From: Haliclona indistincta
Taxonomy: Eukaryota; Porifera; Demospongiae; Haplosclerida; Chalinidae
Assembly (NCBI GenBank): GCA_964017065.1
Contig: OZ024788.1
Coordinates: forward strand, 3,736,887-3,800,886
Reading direction: 5' to 3'
Length of the DNA stretch: 64,000 bases
The notes under the pieces were generated by a model. The model was given only the letters and a program-made list of their open reading frames with translations, was not told the DNA's origin and did not search any database. Positions 23,886-37,413 of this stretch are shown piece after piece. The position numbers and the translations under genes were made by a program. Within the stretch, counting starts at the first letter, position 1; every line of letters begins with the position of its first letter.

Positions 23886-26800
23886 CTCGGTCGAAGTCCA
23901 ACCCCTCCTCAAAGTGGTGACCGGGTGGAAACGGGGTGATGTACCGCATGTACTGACCGGCTAACGGGGCTATGGCAGCTCAGGGCGCCGATCGATAGCG
24001 CCACTTGCAACGTCCGTTACACATCCCTCCGCGGAGGATTTGCATACCTCCCGGAAGGGTATTAAATATGCACATCGTAGGGCAAAACAAAGGTATACTG
24101 CTTGGTATTTTGGCACATGGAACGTGAGATCTTCAGTTGATAATACAGGCACTATCAATACGGCAAGATCAAGATCTGAAAAGAACCGTTCGGAGGATAG
24201 AAGAATTGACTTGGTGATTAGGGAGTTGAACCGTTACGATATTACAGTCGCTGCTCTGCAGGAGACTCTGTGGTTTGGGAAGCACGTTTATCTTGTGGGC
24301 GAGAGTGTGGTGATAACATCTGGTCGTGAGACACCCCAGGGACATCAATCAGGACAGAGGGGTGAGGGTGTTGCTGTTGTTCTCACTGGCCCTGCAAGAG
24401 AAGCATGGAGAGCTGGAGGCGAGCAATGGGAGTCATGGGGATCCAGGATTGTCATGGTCTCCTTAGGAGTGGCTGGCGAGGAGACTAGTCGTCTACATGT
24501 TTTTTCTTGCTACGCGCCAACCTTTGGAGCAACGAGAGCTGAGAAGGACCAATTTTTTGACCAGCTGCAACGAGCATTAGATGCGATACCATCAGATGAT
24601 TCTTTTGTACTGTTAGGAGACTTCAATGCTCGCGTTGGGAGTAGGAATCTTGGAGCAAATATTGATCAATGGGGAAAGACAAGGGGCCCTCATGGCTTAG
24701 GAGAGCTAAATGCTGCTGGTAAAGAGCTGTTACACTTCCTGTCTCTGAATAATGCTACCATTTGTAACACATGGTTTCAGAAGAATAAAATTTACAAGAG
24801 CACTTGGCAACATCCGAAATCTAAAAAGTGGCATTGCATCGACTACGCCATCGTCAGTGCGAAGGACAGAAGAAAGTGTCTTGATGCTACTGTCAAGCGT
24901 GGGGCTGAGTGCAATACTGACCATCAACTACTGCGTATTAAGTTAAGAATGACCAAACTCTATGTCAAACACAGCCGGACGTCTAGACTAACCACCAGGT
25001 TTGATGTCTCTAAGTTGACTGGTCCACTTGTGGATGAGAGTGGGAAGGACACTCCTCGTGGTGCCTTTCAAGATTTAGCCAGTGGGCTAGCTGTGGAGGA
25101 GTGGAAAGAGGATGGGTCCGTCGACGAGAAGTGGAATGCTATACGCTCTGCATTGACTGGAGCAGCCAAGGAGGTTCTGGGGGAGAGGAAAAGGAGTGAT
25201 CCAGATTGGTTTGAAGAAAGCGCTGCAAAATTAGAACCTCTCTTTCAGAAAAGACACCAGCTGTACGTCAAATGGCTTTCAAGTGGTCTTGCGTGTGACA
25301 AGCAGAAATTCTCTCAAGCTAGAAGTGACGCACGTAGGGCTGTGAGAGCAGCAAAGAATGCCTGGTTCTCTGAGAAAGCAAAAGAAGCTCAGCAAGTTAG
25401 ATTTGGAGGAAAGAAAGTTTGGAAATGCATAAGGGATATGCAGCATGGCAGAAGAGGTCTTATACCATCAAGGCTTGGTACCGTACTCGATGAAGAGGGC
25501 AACGTGTGTGTAACAACAGATTCCCAACAACAGCGGTGGAGGAGACATTTTACGAAAGTCTTGAATCTGGAGAGCCAATTTAATGTAAATGAGATTATGA
25601 AGGCAAGGCAAAGACCAGTACGACACGAGCTTGCAGAGCTACCAACAATGGAGGAGCTAATGAAGGCAATTGGCAAGGTCAAGAATGGGAAGGCTGCTGG
25701 TTCGTCCGGGATCCTACCTGAGATGATCAAGGAAGCCTGTAGTGATGTTACTTTCCTTGAACTGTTATTGGACATGATACAAACTGCGTGGAAAGAGAGC
25801 AGAGTACCGAAAGACTGGTCGGATGCTGTTCTGGTCCCAATCCCCAAGAAAGGTGATCTCAAGAGCTGTGATAATTGGAGGGGAATCGCACTTTTAGAAG
25901 TGGTTGGGAAAGTTGCTGCAAGAATCATTCAAGGAAGGCTTCAGGATCTGGCCCAAGAGGAGCTGCCTGAGTCTCAATGCGGATTCAGGAAAGGTCGTGG
26001 CTGTTCTGACATGATCTTTACAGTGAGACAACTAGTTGAGAAGTCGTGGGAGCATAAAGCAAAGTTTCTACTAGTTTTTGTAGATCTGAAGAAAGCCTAT
26101 GATTCCGTCCCCCGCGAAGCACTGTGGCTGGCATTGAGCAAGCTCGGAGTCCCAGAGTCACTTATACAACTCATTAGCTCTTTCCACTGTGATATGCAGG
26201 CCACAATTAGACTAAACAATGATGCTCTAGAACCAATTGATGTAAACAATGGCCTGCGCCAGGGGTGTACAATGGCTCCTGTACTCTTCAACCTGTACTC
26301 ATGCCTAGTGGTAGAACGGTGGAATGAGAGAGTGAGGGACCTTGATGGTGTTGGTGCGTACCTAAGGTACAAATACGATAAAAAGCTGTTCAGAAGATAC
26401 ACCAGAAATGCTGATGAAACTGAAGTTAATGAATGCCAATTTGCTGATGATGCAGCTCTCCTTGCTACAACTAAGAGAGGAGCTGAGCTTGCAACCATTG
26501 AGTATATGCGTGTAGCTGAAGACTTCGGTCTCACTCTCAGCATACCAAAGACAAAAGCGATGGCAGTAGGACGATTGGTGACTGAGGAGGACAAACAAGC
26601 GCTTGATGTGGGTGGTGCTGAGATCGAGTCCGTCGAAGTGTTTCAGTATTTGGGCTCCCAGGTTGATCATACTGGTAGAGCGACTGTAGACGTTGAGAAA
26701 CGCATAGCGCAGGCATCCAAAGCATATGGGGCTCTCAAAAAGGCAGTATTTCAAGACCATGACCTTACTATAAGCACCAAACGCAAGATATACCACGCAT

Positions 26801-27389
26801 GTGTGCTATCAGTACTCCTCTACGGCTCTGAATGCTGGGTCCCCCTCAAGAGGGATCTTAACAAGATTGACTCATTCCACAACAGATGCGTGCGAACCAT
26901 CCTTGGGGTTTCTAATCAACAGCAGTGGAGCCAGCACATTACATCATTTGACTTAAGGAAGAGATGGGGTGATAAGGAGAATGCAAGCATGAAGGTGATG
27001 AATCGTAGACTTGAGTGGCTTGGTCACCTAGCTAGAATGCCAGACTACCGTACCCCTAAAGTTTGCCTCTTTGGCTGGCTACCCCAAGCACGCCCACAGG
27101 GCGGCCCTAGACTGAGATGGAGAGATGTGATCAGGAAAGATCTGCGAGTGATGGGTATAAAGGAGGATAAGTGGTATGATGAAGCTGTAACATCTCGGTC
27201 AGGGTGGAAAAGCAAATGCAGAGAAGAGACTGAGAGCCTTATTGATAAATCCAGTAGCCGTCAACTACCCCCAAAACAGATTGAGTGCAAAGACTGTGGC
27301 AGGTTCTTCCGAAGAGAAGGTGACAAAAAGCGTCACAAGTGTGTTCTAGAACGAAGCAAGCCTGTATCTGAACAGAGTGGTGCACTTCA
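23886..27389 (+). mobile_element. APE-type non-LTR retrotransposon (LINE), single long ORF running into gap
   Basis: The frame is open from 24040 to the gap with no stop (over 1110 codons). Residues about 24-302 form an apurinic-type endonuclease (TWNVRSS, ALQET, LLGDFNARVG, DYAIVS, CNTDHQLL). Residues about 585-845 form reverse transcriptase (LVPIPKKGDL, GFRKGRGCSD, VDLKKAYDSVPR, NGLRQGC, and QFADDAALLA at about residue 798). The tail has a zinc-knuckle-like CxxC...HxxxC (about 1082-1102). No ATG is seen in the first 130 codons, so the start may lie in another frame or be non-canonical. Untranslated DNA begins just after the TG run. CR1/L2/RTE-like clade not settled. The open ORF suggests recent insertion; the 3' end is hidden by the gap. 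Confidence 0.9.
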
Positions 27390-27589
27390 NNNNNNNNNNN
27401 NNNNNNNNNNNNNNNNNNNNNNNNNNNNNNNNNNNNNNNNNNNNNNNNNNNNNNNNNNNNNNNNNNNNNNNNNNNNNNNNNNNNNNNNNNNNNNNNNNNN
27501 NNNNNNNNNNNNNNNNNNNNNNNNNNNNNNNNNNNNNNNNNNNNNNNNNNNNNNNNNNNNNNNNNNNNNNNNNNNNNNNNNNNNNNNNN
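27390..27589. other. assembly gap (200 N)
   Basis: 200 unknown bases between the LINE ORF and transporter intron 6 sequence (27590 onward matches 5232 onward). The LINE 3' end, any target duplication and perhaps exon 6 lie here. Confidence 0.99.
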
Positions 27590-28429
27590 CAAGCTGGTGA
27601 TTTGGTTAATAGTTTTACGATTTGGGCCTGCCTTAGCACCACCCTAACAGCATTAGGAAAAGCTTAGATTTTGGCATTTTGCTATAATGTTATACTTTCA
27701 TAATCTATTGCTCTCAAAGAATTCCAAGTATCAGAACGTAGAGTTAGCTCCTTCACTGCTTGCAGACAGCACAAAGAAGAAACGCAGGCTGCGCCCATCA
27801 AATCAATATCCCGTAACAAAAAGATTGATGAACAATGTCACAGAGCATGAACATTGTCGTACTTTAGTCATTATTGTCATGATTGCTGTATTCCTTGATC
27901 GTAGGAAAAAGACGACTGTAGCTGTTGAACACGACAGACCATCAACCGACTCACAAACTGATGAGAGTACAGAGACACTTGTATCAGATCATGATGGCCC
28001 AGGCAATGGTGACAATATGGTGTCTACCAAGAAGAGTGAAGTGAACGGGGACATTGAACGTGAAAGACTTATTAATGATTACGACAGAGATGTGACAATA
28101 TCAGTATCTATAGACTCTAGAGTACATCTGACTGATGTGGGGCTATACGGTGATAGTGAAAGAACTAACAAGAAATTGTCTAATTCACTGATTCAGAGAA
28201 CAGATGAGCAAGATCAAGTGATGACTGAAATTGAGTTAGATAGAATCGGTAATGACTCTGATCAAGATACTCTATTGGGTGGAGACGGTGATAAGACTCA
28301 TACCGGTGCTAGCAGAGTAAGATCCCGGCTGATGAAGATGGCAAAAAGCCTTCGCTCTGGCTTTATCAAATCACTAAAGGACCTCAAGTGGTTCATGAGG
28401 TATACTTACTCTAATGTCCACTGATAAAG

Positions 28430-28608
28430 TACCGTATAGCGGGAAATTTTCATGAATTACAGGCTATTCGCGAAAATATTATTCGCGAATGTCTTGTTTT
28501 GTTGACAAAGATAGGGCAATAGCGCTGATTCGCGAAAATATTATTCGCAAAATGCTATCTCGCGCATTCGCGAATACATTCTCCTGCGAAAATTTCCCAC
28601 TATACGGT
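28430..28608. mobile_element. short MITE in MFS C intron 7
   Basis: Bounded by taccgtatagcgggaaattttc and its inverted partner gaaaatttcccactatacggt (one mismatch), with internal ttcgcgaa repeats. A decayed partial copy sits in the same intron of MFS B (about 6050-6105). Confidence 0.6.
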
Positions 28609-29529
28609 GCATTCTCACAATAGAATAAAAAGCTCATTCCAAAGGAAGCCGTTTTCTCAAAATTCAGCGCAAAATAAATAATTCCATTCCAAATTTGCTT
28701 GCCCAATGTTTAGAGCCTATTGAATACAAGTTCCTGTAGTGCTGAAGAGTTGGAAGTGTCGTAATAAGCAGTGAGAAACATGTACTGCTCTGTTCTATGA
28801 TGTACAGGAATTTTTCACTTTGAGCTGTTGGCTGACTGTGACGAACACCTAAATAAAGTCCTTGCCAAAATTTGGAGGTTTAGCTCGCATTTCGGCGAGA
28901 ACTCGGCGAAAATAAGAGGCGTCAGATTTTGGGAAGAAGTACAGTACATGCAACATGTCCTTTATCCTCTTGGTTGCTTCAAAATTTATTAGTCATCTGC
29001 CAAATTTATGTAGCTTTGTTTGTATGCTTTAATGTGCCATTTTTTCTCATCACAGTGACAGAACCACTAGATTGTCTGTGTTATCTTATTGTGCCTTCTC
29101 GTTCGTGATTATCGCATTTGATGAGGTGTACCCTCTCTGGTGTGCTACTGAGAGATATCATGGTGAGCTGTACAGCATCATGATTATGTGTTTGTGTGTG
29201 CTTTTGTTGTTGATTATTTTCATCATCTGCTATTGAAAGGTGGTCTTGGGTTCAGTCTCGGTCAGATTGGAATATCTCTCAGTGTCATTGGAGGTCTTCT
29301 GCTGCCGTTTTCATTCTTCATATTTCCTCTAGTAAGTGCTCGGGGCAATACTCTTATGTCAAGCCTTTTCCCCATAGTTTGAGAAACTCATTGGTTCTAT
29401 CAACACATTTCAATGTGGTGCTGTTGTGCTATTGTTCTTTATAGTTCTCACTCCCAGTCTACACTACTTTGAAAAGTGAGCCCTCCGCAAACTTCAGAAT
29501 CACTTCACAACTTTGGTTTTATGTTATTC

Positions 29530-29938
<409 letters not shown>

Positions 29939-31221
29939 TCCAGTGTGTATCTGTTATGGTCTTTCTTGATCATTGTTCTGATGATGCTACGGTTGTCAGG
30001 AACTCTTTGTTTTGGAGCTCTCTTCCTCTTTATCAATAACTCTGTCACGTTTGATAAGCTCGGAGCAGTCAATGGACTAGGGACCACTCTCACTGCATTA
30101 TTCAGGTGACTCAGAGATAGGTATTTACAGTACACAAGATGCATGATAGTTATCGTATTGCGGGAAAATATTTTTGAAAAATTACTGACTCTGTTCGTGA
30201 AAGTTTTTATGGGAAAGTTCAGCAAATATCTTGTTTTGGTGCATTTTCAAATCTATTTTTCTCTCACGGTATTTCCAGCTGTAAGGTAGACCAAGTAGTT
30301 AGAGCTAACCAAACCAGCGGTTTGGGTATGTGTAGCCGTAACGTGCATCATGAATTGTCTGAGCTTCTGGGTCAACTTTTGTCCCTGCCTTAGTGAACGA
30401 ATGCCATTGTGAGTCCGTAGGCGTCGCAGTAAGCTAGCATGGAGAAATGAGTCCGTATCTAAAGTCCAGGCGACTACTCGCCTTCTTTGAGCCATAACTC
30501 TCGAACAGCAACTTTTTAGACAAGCTTTTTACCCACTGGTACGGCCCATGACTTCATACAAACGGGACAACAAGGTCATAACGTTCGCTAACTTTGACAC
30601 AGAAACTGTTCACCAGAAAGCCGCCATTTACCAGGCTCCAGAGAGGAGCTCCACTCCCATACAGCTCTGTTGTGGTCGCCACATAATGATATTCACAAGC
30701 AATGTGATAATATTCACAGTGTGAAATCTATGCACATAATTGTGTGCAGCTAATGGCTTACATTGCCATGTCTAGACATGGTTTGTAAGTTTGCAATCCA
30801 ACCTATTGTCAATAATAATTTTTTTTCCCTCTTGTATACTGCAGGACAGTAGCTCCTGTTTTTGCTGGTAGTGTCTACTCTGTCTCACTGACTAATGATC
30901 TCGGCTTTCCTCTGAACTACAATCTCATCTTTATCATATTTGGTATCATCATGCTGGTAGTGATGGTGATGGTGGCTTGCCTGCCCCAGACCATCAACAA
31001 GCAGAAAGTAGTGAACAATGATGAAGATATCGTCAGTAGAGAAACAGAAGAACACGAGTTAGTAAACCAGAGACAAGAACAGAAACACTCATCAGTGACG
31101 ACATCACATGATCATGATAAAGTTTAAAAGTAATCAATAACAAAAATTATGAAAAAAATTTATTTATGAATGAGAAAAATGAACATTGATGTACATGTCA
31201 GCAAAATTGTTGTGAGATTTT

Positions 31222-32104
31222 TATGCCTCGGTGGGCGGAGCCACGAGGCATACAGTAGTTCGTTTGTTTGTGTGTGTGTCATTCCGTCTGTTACTTCAGT
31301 TTTGCGGCGTACGCTGAAAGGTAAGCTCTGAAACTAGCAATGCAAGTAGAACTCGATATTATCTCGCTTTTGATCATGTGAGAGCTTTACACGAAGCTTA
31401 GTTCCAGAGCTATGGCGTGATTTGCTCACCTCGATGCCCGTTTCTGGCGATCTGGACTTCTCTAAAGGCAAAGCTGTCTACAGTTGACTGCCTAGAACCT
31501 GATAGGTTAGCATTTTACTTCAGGATAGCAGCGCAGGTGCAGAGAAATCGTGTAAGCAAGCTATGGAAGCTATCTCGCTCGTGGTATGCGTGTGCTGTGC
31601 TGAACATTGTAGACACGCCCAGTTGAATAGTGGTCAGCACTGATTGGCTTCTGATTGCATAACTATTATGCTGCATTGTGATTGCTTACAGAAAGGTATA
31701 ATAGCTGCAGTTTACTGTGTATCTGATTGCAGTATAGCCGGGGAAATCCTGTATACATGCATCTACAGTTGCTGTGTTTGTGGAATGGTGGATAGTTGTG
31801 TTTGTGGATATTTATGATGTTAGTAAAAGCAGGATACCATTAGAGATGATTATTTTGTCAGACAAATTTAAATTTATTGTATATGTTTGTAGCAGTATTC
31901 TCACAGCAATGAGTGCAGTAGTCTTGTTGCAGTATACTTTAACTTGTTTCTACAGCAGCTTACATTGCATGCTTTCATGATACTGTTTTGATCCTTCCGT
32001 GGATCTACTGCATGCATATATACGTGCTGTCATAATTATGCATCTGCTAATTGAATGCCATACATGCTACATGTACTGCACCGAGGCATCTGCACCTTTG
32101 GTGC
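31222..32104. mobile_element. hairpin-ended element, copy 1 (Helentron/HINE-like)
   Basis: 883 bp that split the C-terminal coding end of a vanished polyUBL-DD gene: 'gcaaaattgttgtgagattt' before and 'ctagctagtactggttc' after are contiguous elsewhere. One end is a hairpin at 31222-31252 (tatgcctc ... gaggcata with inner gtgg/ccac). The other is a small hairpin at 32092-32104 (gcacctttggtgc) preceded by caccgaggcat. No target-site duplication; insertion lies between T and T. ORFs inside are unrecognised. Copy 2 is at 46599-47418 in reverse orientation. Confidence 0.65.
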
Positions 32105-33006
32105 TTCATTCTAGCTAGTACTGGTTCTTTATCATAAATAAATTATTAGGCGGAGCTCTAGTCTAGTCTTCTCAGTCTTATCGATTATCTTAAAAATCAG
32201 TTTGTGCATTGTAGTAGTACCTATCTAGTGGCTAAGTTTGCAAGAATGGAGAACTTCAGTGTTAAATAAATTATTATTATTCAAAATGCAACTACACCAT
32301 GTATTTGTGGGTGGAGCAAGCCTTCCAATGGACTCAAAATAAAAATTATGTTCCAGTGATGTATACAGTTTCTACTGTCAATTCCACTACTCTTAATAGC
32401 AGTCCAGCACTGCAGTCACTACTGATTTACCGATCACTCGGGCTATCATTTTTCCACAAGCCATTGACACCCATCACCTTACAGCCATACCAGTACTACT
32501 ACGACCAGAATTCTAATACTCACCAACAGCTACATGAATGTGTACATTTGACCATAGATTATGATTTGACATACAGCAGACTTTGAAGGACAAACTGTCT
32601 TGTCTAATTATTGTTTCCAAGGACCTGATGCATGGATGATCGCTCTCCAAAGCACGCAAATGAACTCAGCTTGCTTGTGCGTACTGGCGACAGCCACAAC
32701 AGCTGCTGTCTGCATAATTATAGTGAGGAACGGCAACAACTCGTGTAGAAGAAACTTGTCGTTTCTAGGAGTGCGAAACAGGACCTTTGACCCCGACCGG
32801 ATATTGAATTAGGACTAAAGTTTAATTTCAAAATTGGTAATGACTAAAGAGGAAATTAATTTTAAAATTGTGTGTAAGAAGGAGAAAAAATAAAAGTAGC
32901 ATAAACATAAAATAATGTACATGTGAAAAAATATTTATAATTGTATGACGAAAAGTATTAATGAGTGAGAAAAAATACCTCACTGCTACATGTACAATGT
33001 ACAACG
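32105..33006. repeat. duplicated non-coding segment and AT-rich tail
   Basis: 32105-32805 is the partner of 8475-9140 described above, with different indels. A long but decaying plus-strand frame (32299-32586, motifs YVPVMYTV, YQYYYDQN) and another at 32600-32812 may be relics of exons. 32806-33006 is AT-rich with nothing recognisable. Confidence 0.55.
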
Positions 33007-34869
33007 TCAGCAAAATTGTTGTGATATGTTTCTAGCTAGTACTGGTTCATTAACAGAGGGCGACTTCAACACTTTGACAACAGTGTCCCAACAGAATGGT
33101 CGCTGAGGGGTGGGGTTCTTTTGCCAGTGATCAAATACTTTAGCAAAGCAATGTCGGAAATTTCCTTGTCTCTCTCTTTCAATAGTAGTAATGGTAGCCA
33201 TTGGTAGGTCTAGTTCAATAGCCACATCTTCCCACTTGTCAGGGATGGCTGATGATACGTTCGCTTGAAAAAGACGTAAAGACAGTTCTTGTCGTTCTGT
33301 AGGACTACTATCAAGTGGATGTGCTGAGGATGATTTCTGGATTTTACGACAAGACTCATATGTATTCTTTACTGTACGAGAATCAGAAAGTTCAACTTCA
33401 GCAGCAAGTTTCACTCCCACACCCTGTGGGACTCTTGTGATTTGTTCATTATCAATTATAATGACATAGATTTCAATCACACGAGCTAACATTATCGTAG
33501 AATCAGTACTGATATTGTACTTGCATAGGCGCCGTCCGTCTTCAAGAATAAGTCCAGAATATGTAAGACGTTGCTGATCAGGTGCAATTTTTGTCTTTTT
33601 TTGGATCTTCTGTTTGATATCCTTAATGAATTCGGTTTCGGTTACCAAAAAAGTTAATCTCTCGGCAAAAGAGGATTCAACAAAAATCTGCATATCAGGT
33701 ATTAAGTTATCTCCTCTCATACGAAGAACAAGGTGAAGAGTCGACTGTTTTTGAATGTTGTAGTCACTCAAAGTAAGACCATCCTCAAGATACTTGCCAG
33801 CAAAGACGAGACGTTGCTGGTCAGGTGGAATCACCTCCTTGTCCTGAATTTTCTGTTTGACATTCTCAATGGAGTCAGCTGGATCAACCTCAAGAGTGAT
33901 TATCTTGCCAGTAAGGGTCTTGACAAAAATCTGCATACCACCTCTCAGACGAAGAACAAGGTGAAGAGTTGATTCCCTTTGAATGTTGTAATCACTCAAA
34001 GTACGACCATCCTCAAGCTGCTTGCCAGAAAAAATGAGACGTTGCTGGTCAGGTGGAATGCCCTCCATGGCCTGAATTATCAATTTGACATCCTTAATGG
34101 CCTCAGCTGGATCAACCTCAGGAATGATAGTGCTGCCGGTAAGTGTCTTGACAAAAATCTGCATACCACTACGAACAAGATGGATAATTGATTCGTTCTG
34201 AATGTGGTAATAACCTAGGGTATGACAATCTTGAAGCCGCTTGCCAGCAAAGAAGAGACGCTGCTTGTCAGGTGGAATCCCCTCCTTTTCCTGGAACATC
34301 TGCTTGACATATTCAATGGAGTCAGCTGAGACAGCCTCAAGTGTGACTGTCTTACCGGTAAGCATTTTGACAAGAATTTTTATGGGATTTCTTACATTAG
34401 GAGCGAGGTGAACAGTTGACTTATTTTGAATGTTGTAGTAACTCAAGGTATTACCATCCTCAAGCTGTTTGCCAGCATAGACAAGAAGAGGTTGTTGGTG
34501 AGGTGGAAGTAAATCTTTGAGATGCTGCTTAACATCGTTGATTGAGTGATCTGGATGAACCTCAAGAGTGACTGTGTTGCCAGAAGGGTTTTCAACAAAA
34601 ATGTGCATTTGACTCTTTAGACGAAGTACAAGGTGAAGCGTCCTAGTGGAGCCTTTATGAATGTTATAATCACTCAAGATACGCTTGTCTTCAAGATGCT
34701 GCTCAGCAAAGATGAGGCGCTGCTGGTCAGGTGGTATCCCGATCTGGTCCTGGAGCTTTTGCTTGACATTCTCAATAGATTCGTCTGAACTAACAGTAAG
34801 ACTTAGCGTCTTGCCGATTCTTGTGCCTGCATTAGTTGGCCCACGAAAATAAGACGTCAAGTTACCCAT
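33007..34869 (-). CDS. UBLDD-4: six ubiquitin-like repeats plus Death domain (intact)
   Basis: A 620-aa ORF from ATG 34869. The N-terminus ([15 protein letters not shown]) differs from its relatives, then six UBLs: about residues 20-92, 93-169, 170-240, 241-316, 317-398 and 399-470. UBLs 4 and 5 are closest to ubiquitin. The UBL4/5 junction is a perfect LVLRLRGG followed by Met (about 33934-33951); the UBL3/4 junction is VRSG and the UBL5/6 junction RMRGDN. A single linker (VTIV-type, FQANVSS) leads to the Death domain at about 525-615 ([35 protein letters not shown]). It represents the short architecture without the duplicated linker/UBL. Head-to-head with MFS D. If a deubiquitinase cut at the single LRGG, it would release a four-UBL chain with a conjugatable tail (inference). 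Confidence 0.9.
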   Translation of the reverse strand: MGNLTSYFRGPTNAGTRIGKTLSLTVSSDESIENVKQKLQDQIGIPPDQQRLIFAEQHLEDKRILSDYNIHKGSTRTLHLVLRLKSQMHIFVENPSGNTVTLEVHPDHSINDVKQHLKDLLPPHQQPLLVYAGKQLEDGNTLSYYNIQNKSTVHLAPNVRNPIKILVKMLTGKTVTLEAVSADSIEYVKQMFQEKEGIPPDKQRLFFAGKRLQDCHTLGYYHIQNESIIHLVRSGMQIFVKTLTGSTIIPEVDPAEAIKDVKLIIQAMEGIPPDQQRLIFSGKQLEDGRTLSDYNIQRESTLHLVLRLRGGMQIFVKTLTGKIITLEVDPADSIENVKQKIQDKEVIPPDQQRLVFAGKYLEDGLTLSDYNIQKQSTLHLVLRMRGDNLIPDMQIFVESSFAERLTFLVTETEFIKDIKQKIQKKTKIAPDQQRLTYSGLILEDGRRLCKYNISTDSTIMLARVIEIYVIIIDNEQITRVPQGVGVKLAAEVELSDSRTVKNTYESCRKIQKSSSAHPLDSSPTERQELSLRLFQANVSSAIPDKWEDVAIELDLPMATITTIERERQGNFRHCFAKVFDHWQKNPTPQRPFCWDTVVKVLKSPSVNEPVLARNISQQFC

Positions 34870-35475
34870 AGACGCTCAGAAAGGGGTTGTCATCCGGCTC
34901 TAAAGTCAGGCGTAGCTATACGCTAGTAGCTGGGATGGGTCGGGCCACGCCTGACGTGACACTGTACTGACCGGAAATACCTCCACGCCCAGGCCGGAAA
35001 TCTCAATCACAAGCCGGAAGCAGGTAGCACTATCATGGAATGTATCTGATGCCTGATGCTGGCGCTGCCGTTTAGCCGTCTATTCACGTGTAAGTTATTA
35101 CTGTACATACCTAGTCTCGATTACCCTCCAGACTGTCTGACTGATCATCACACACCAACAGTGTGTGAAATAATATAATTATACATATACCAATGTGCAG
35201 TGTATGTTGTGTGTTTGCCTCGGTGTATTGTGTGTGTACGTGCCTGCCTGCATAGATAATAAAGTAATTCAGACCTCCCCAATGTCAAAATGCAATGCTT
35301 GCATGTACTATGTACATCATATGCATGATACTGCACAGAGCGTCATACAATGTGAATAGATGCCTAGTCGATGTGTAGGCATTAGAGGGTTAAGCATTTT
35401 GTTGTGTAGGTCATTATGCAGGGTTAAGGTTATGTAGGTCAATATTTGTGTCGTCACTAGCATGACTGTCTTATC

Positions 35476-35537
<62 letters not shown>

Positions 35538-35854
35538 CAACAGTGCATGTGCGAAATATAATATATACATACTAATGTCAAACGCCCTTGCTAATGTGTA
35601 GTGTATGTTGTGTGTATGCCTCGGTGTATGTTGTGTGTGTACGTGCCTGCATAGATAATAAAGTAATTCAGACCTCCCCAATGTCAAAATGCAATACATG
35701 CATGTACTAATCTATGTACATCATGATACTATTATAGGGCAAGGTTGATACAATGTGAATAGATGCCTAGTAGTCGATGTGTAGGCATTAGAGGGTTAAG
35801 CATTTTGTTGTGTAGGTCAATATGTGTGTCGTCAATAGCATGACAGTTTATTAT

Positions 35855-35951
<97 letters not shown>

Positions 35952-36580
35952 TCTTTCTCCTCAATAACCAGTTGCCATAGCATCTTTGTGTGTCGCAGGG
36001 ATGCTGCTCCCTATAGGCCTTGCATTCTATGCTTGCAGTGCTGTGTTGATGTAATACCCAATAGCTAAACCACAAACCAGCAACAAAGTCACTACGTAGT
36101 CTGGACAGCAGTTGACTAAAATGAATTGATGGCTACTGCATGCTAGACACTATCATGCATACATGAAGTTAATTATGTGATTGGTGGCCCGAACTGTTCA
36201 TGGCTATGTACAGTAGCAGATGGCTTCACCTATAGCTGAACCTTGATCTAATAGTTTCTGTTGACTTGAGTCACTTGACATGGGTTGTCAGCTAGGGCGG
36301 CATGGATAGTGGTTAGAGTACTTGTCATCATGGAATCCGGCCGTAGCCATCAAAGAGTTAAATTATCGCTCTCTCCCTCTCCTCTCTCCCCCCTCTCTCT
36401 CTCATTGTCTTTGTTTTAGTCCCTCTCAATGTTTCTATCTCTGTATTTTCATCTGTCTCTTACTCTATAGCTCTCTCAAAACCTTTCTGCCATTCATTTC
36501 TTTCACTCTCTATCTTACACACAAAATCAAAAATCTGTGTATGCGTGTGCATGAGTGCGTGCATGTGTTTTTTCCCTCAG
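34870..36580. promoter_or_regulatory. upstream region between UBLDD-4 (-) and MFS D (+)
   Basis: From 34955 ('actgaccggaaatacctcc') it parallels 21463-22633. It has (CT)n runs at 35479-35533 and 35859-35947, and an internal duplication (35535-35850 repeats about 35150-35478). The possible tiny exon 35999-36055 (GMLLPIGLAFYAC, stop) is repeated here. Possible shared promoter of a divergent pair; role inferred from position. Confidence 0.5.
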
Positions 36581-37320
36581 TTCTCCATGACGTACTCAAT
36601 CATTCCCTTCCTCCACGTCCATGGTCAGGTTCCTCCTCCCCGAGGATACATCTACGTAGTCTAGCAGTATGAGATGAGTATATGGACGTAGGAAGCAGAT
36701 TGTTGTTGACAGAGCTTCAATAGTGGTTGGTGTTTTTGTCAAAATCGATGTTGGTTTTTTAATCTGAGGTCCATAGGGAATGTGTTAATTACCGTTACTT
36801 TTGTGTTTAGTGTTATTATTGGTTCGTCATTCTTCTTTGGACGCTTTGTATCAAAGTGAGTCAGTGTTACCTCCTTCTAGCTTTACAAACTTCACTCAAT
36901 CATGTGCTGTTATCCTCATCTCATTTATATCTGGGGATCCATTGCTGACTGCAAGGGACGCAAACCTGTGCTAGTGATCAGTGCTATACTAACTGGGTCA
37001 GCCTCTGTAGCATTTGGGTTCAGCAACTCATTCGCTTTGGCTGTCTTCTTAAGATTCCTAGTCGGATTCTTTAATGGTATGTCACGTTATTATACATTAC
37101 AGAGCTTCATTTTCTCTTCATCTCTACTCAAGGTATTGTTGGCACTCTTAAAGCATCTCTGTCGGAATCGTCTGACAACACTAATCAGGCATTTGGGATG
37201 ACTGTGCTCACATCAGCATTTGGTACTGGACTAGTTATAGGACCAGCACTGTCAGGAGCTATAGCTGACCCTGTGGGACAATACAACCTCACTATAACAG
37301 GTGAGACATGCATGAAACAG

Positions 37321-37321
<1 letters not shown>

Positions 37322-37411
<90 letters not shown>
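37322..37411 (+). repeat. (TG)n microsatellite in MFS D intron 5
   Basis: About 90 bp of TG repeat at the same place as in copies B and C. Confidence 0.95.

Positions 37412-37413
<2 letters not shown>

Noticed and set aside
24040..24927. Host endonuclease gene (craniofacial development protein 2-like)
   Set aside because: The endonuclease is in one frame with a reverse transcriptase, so it is part of a LINE.
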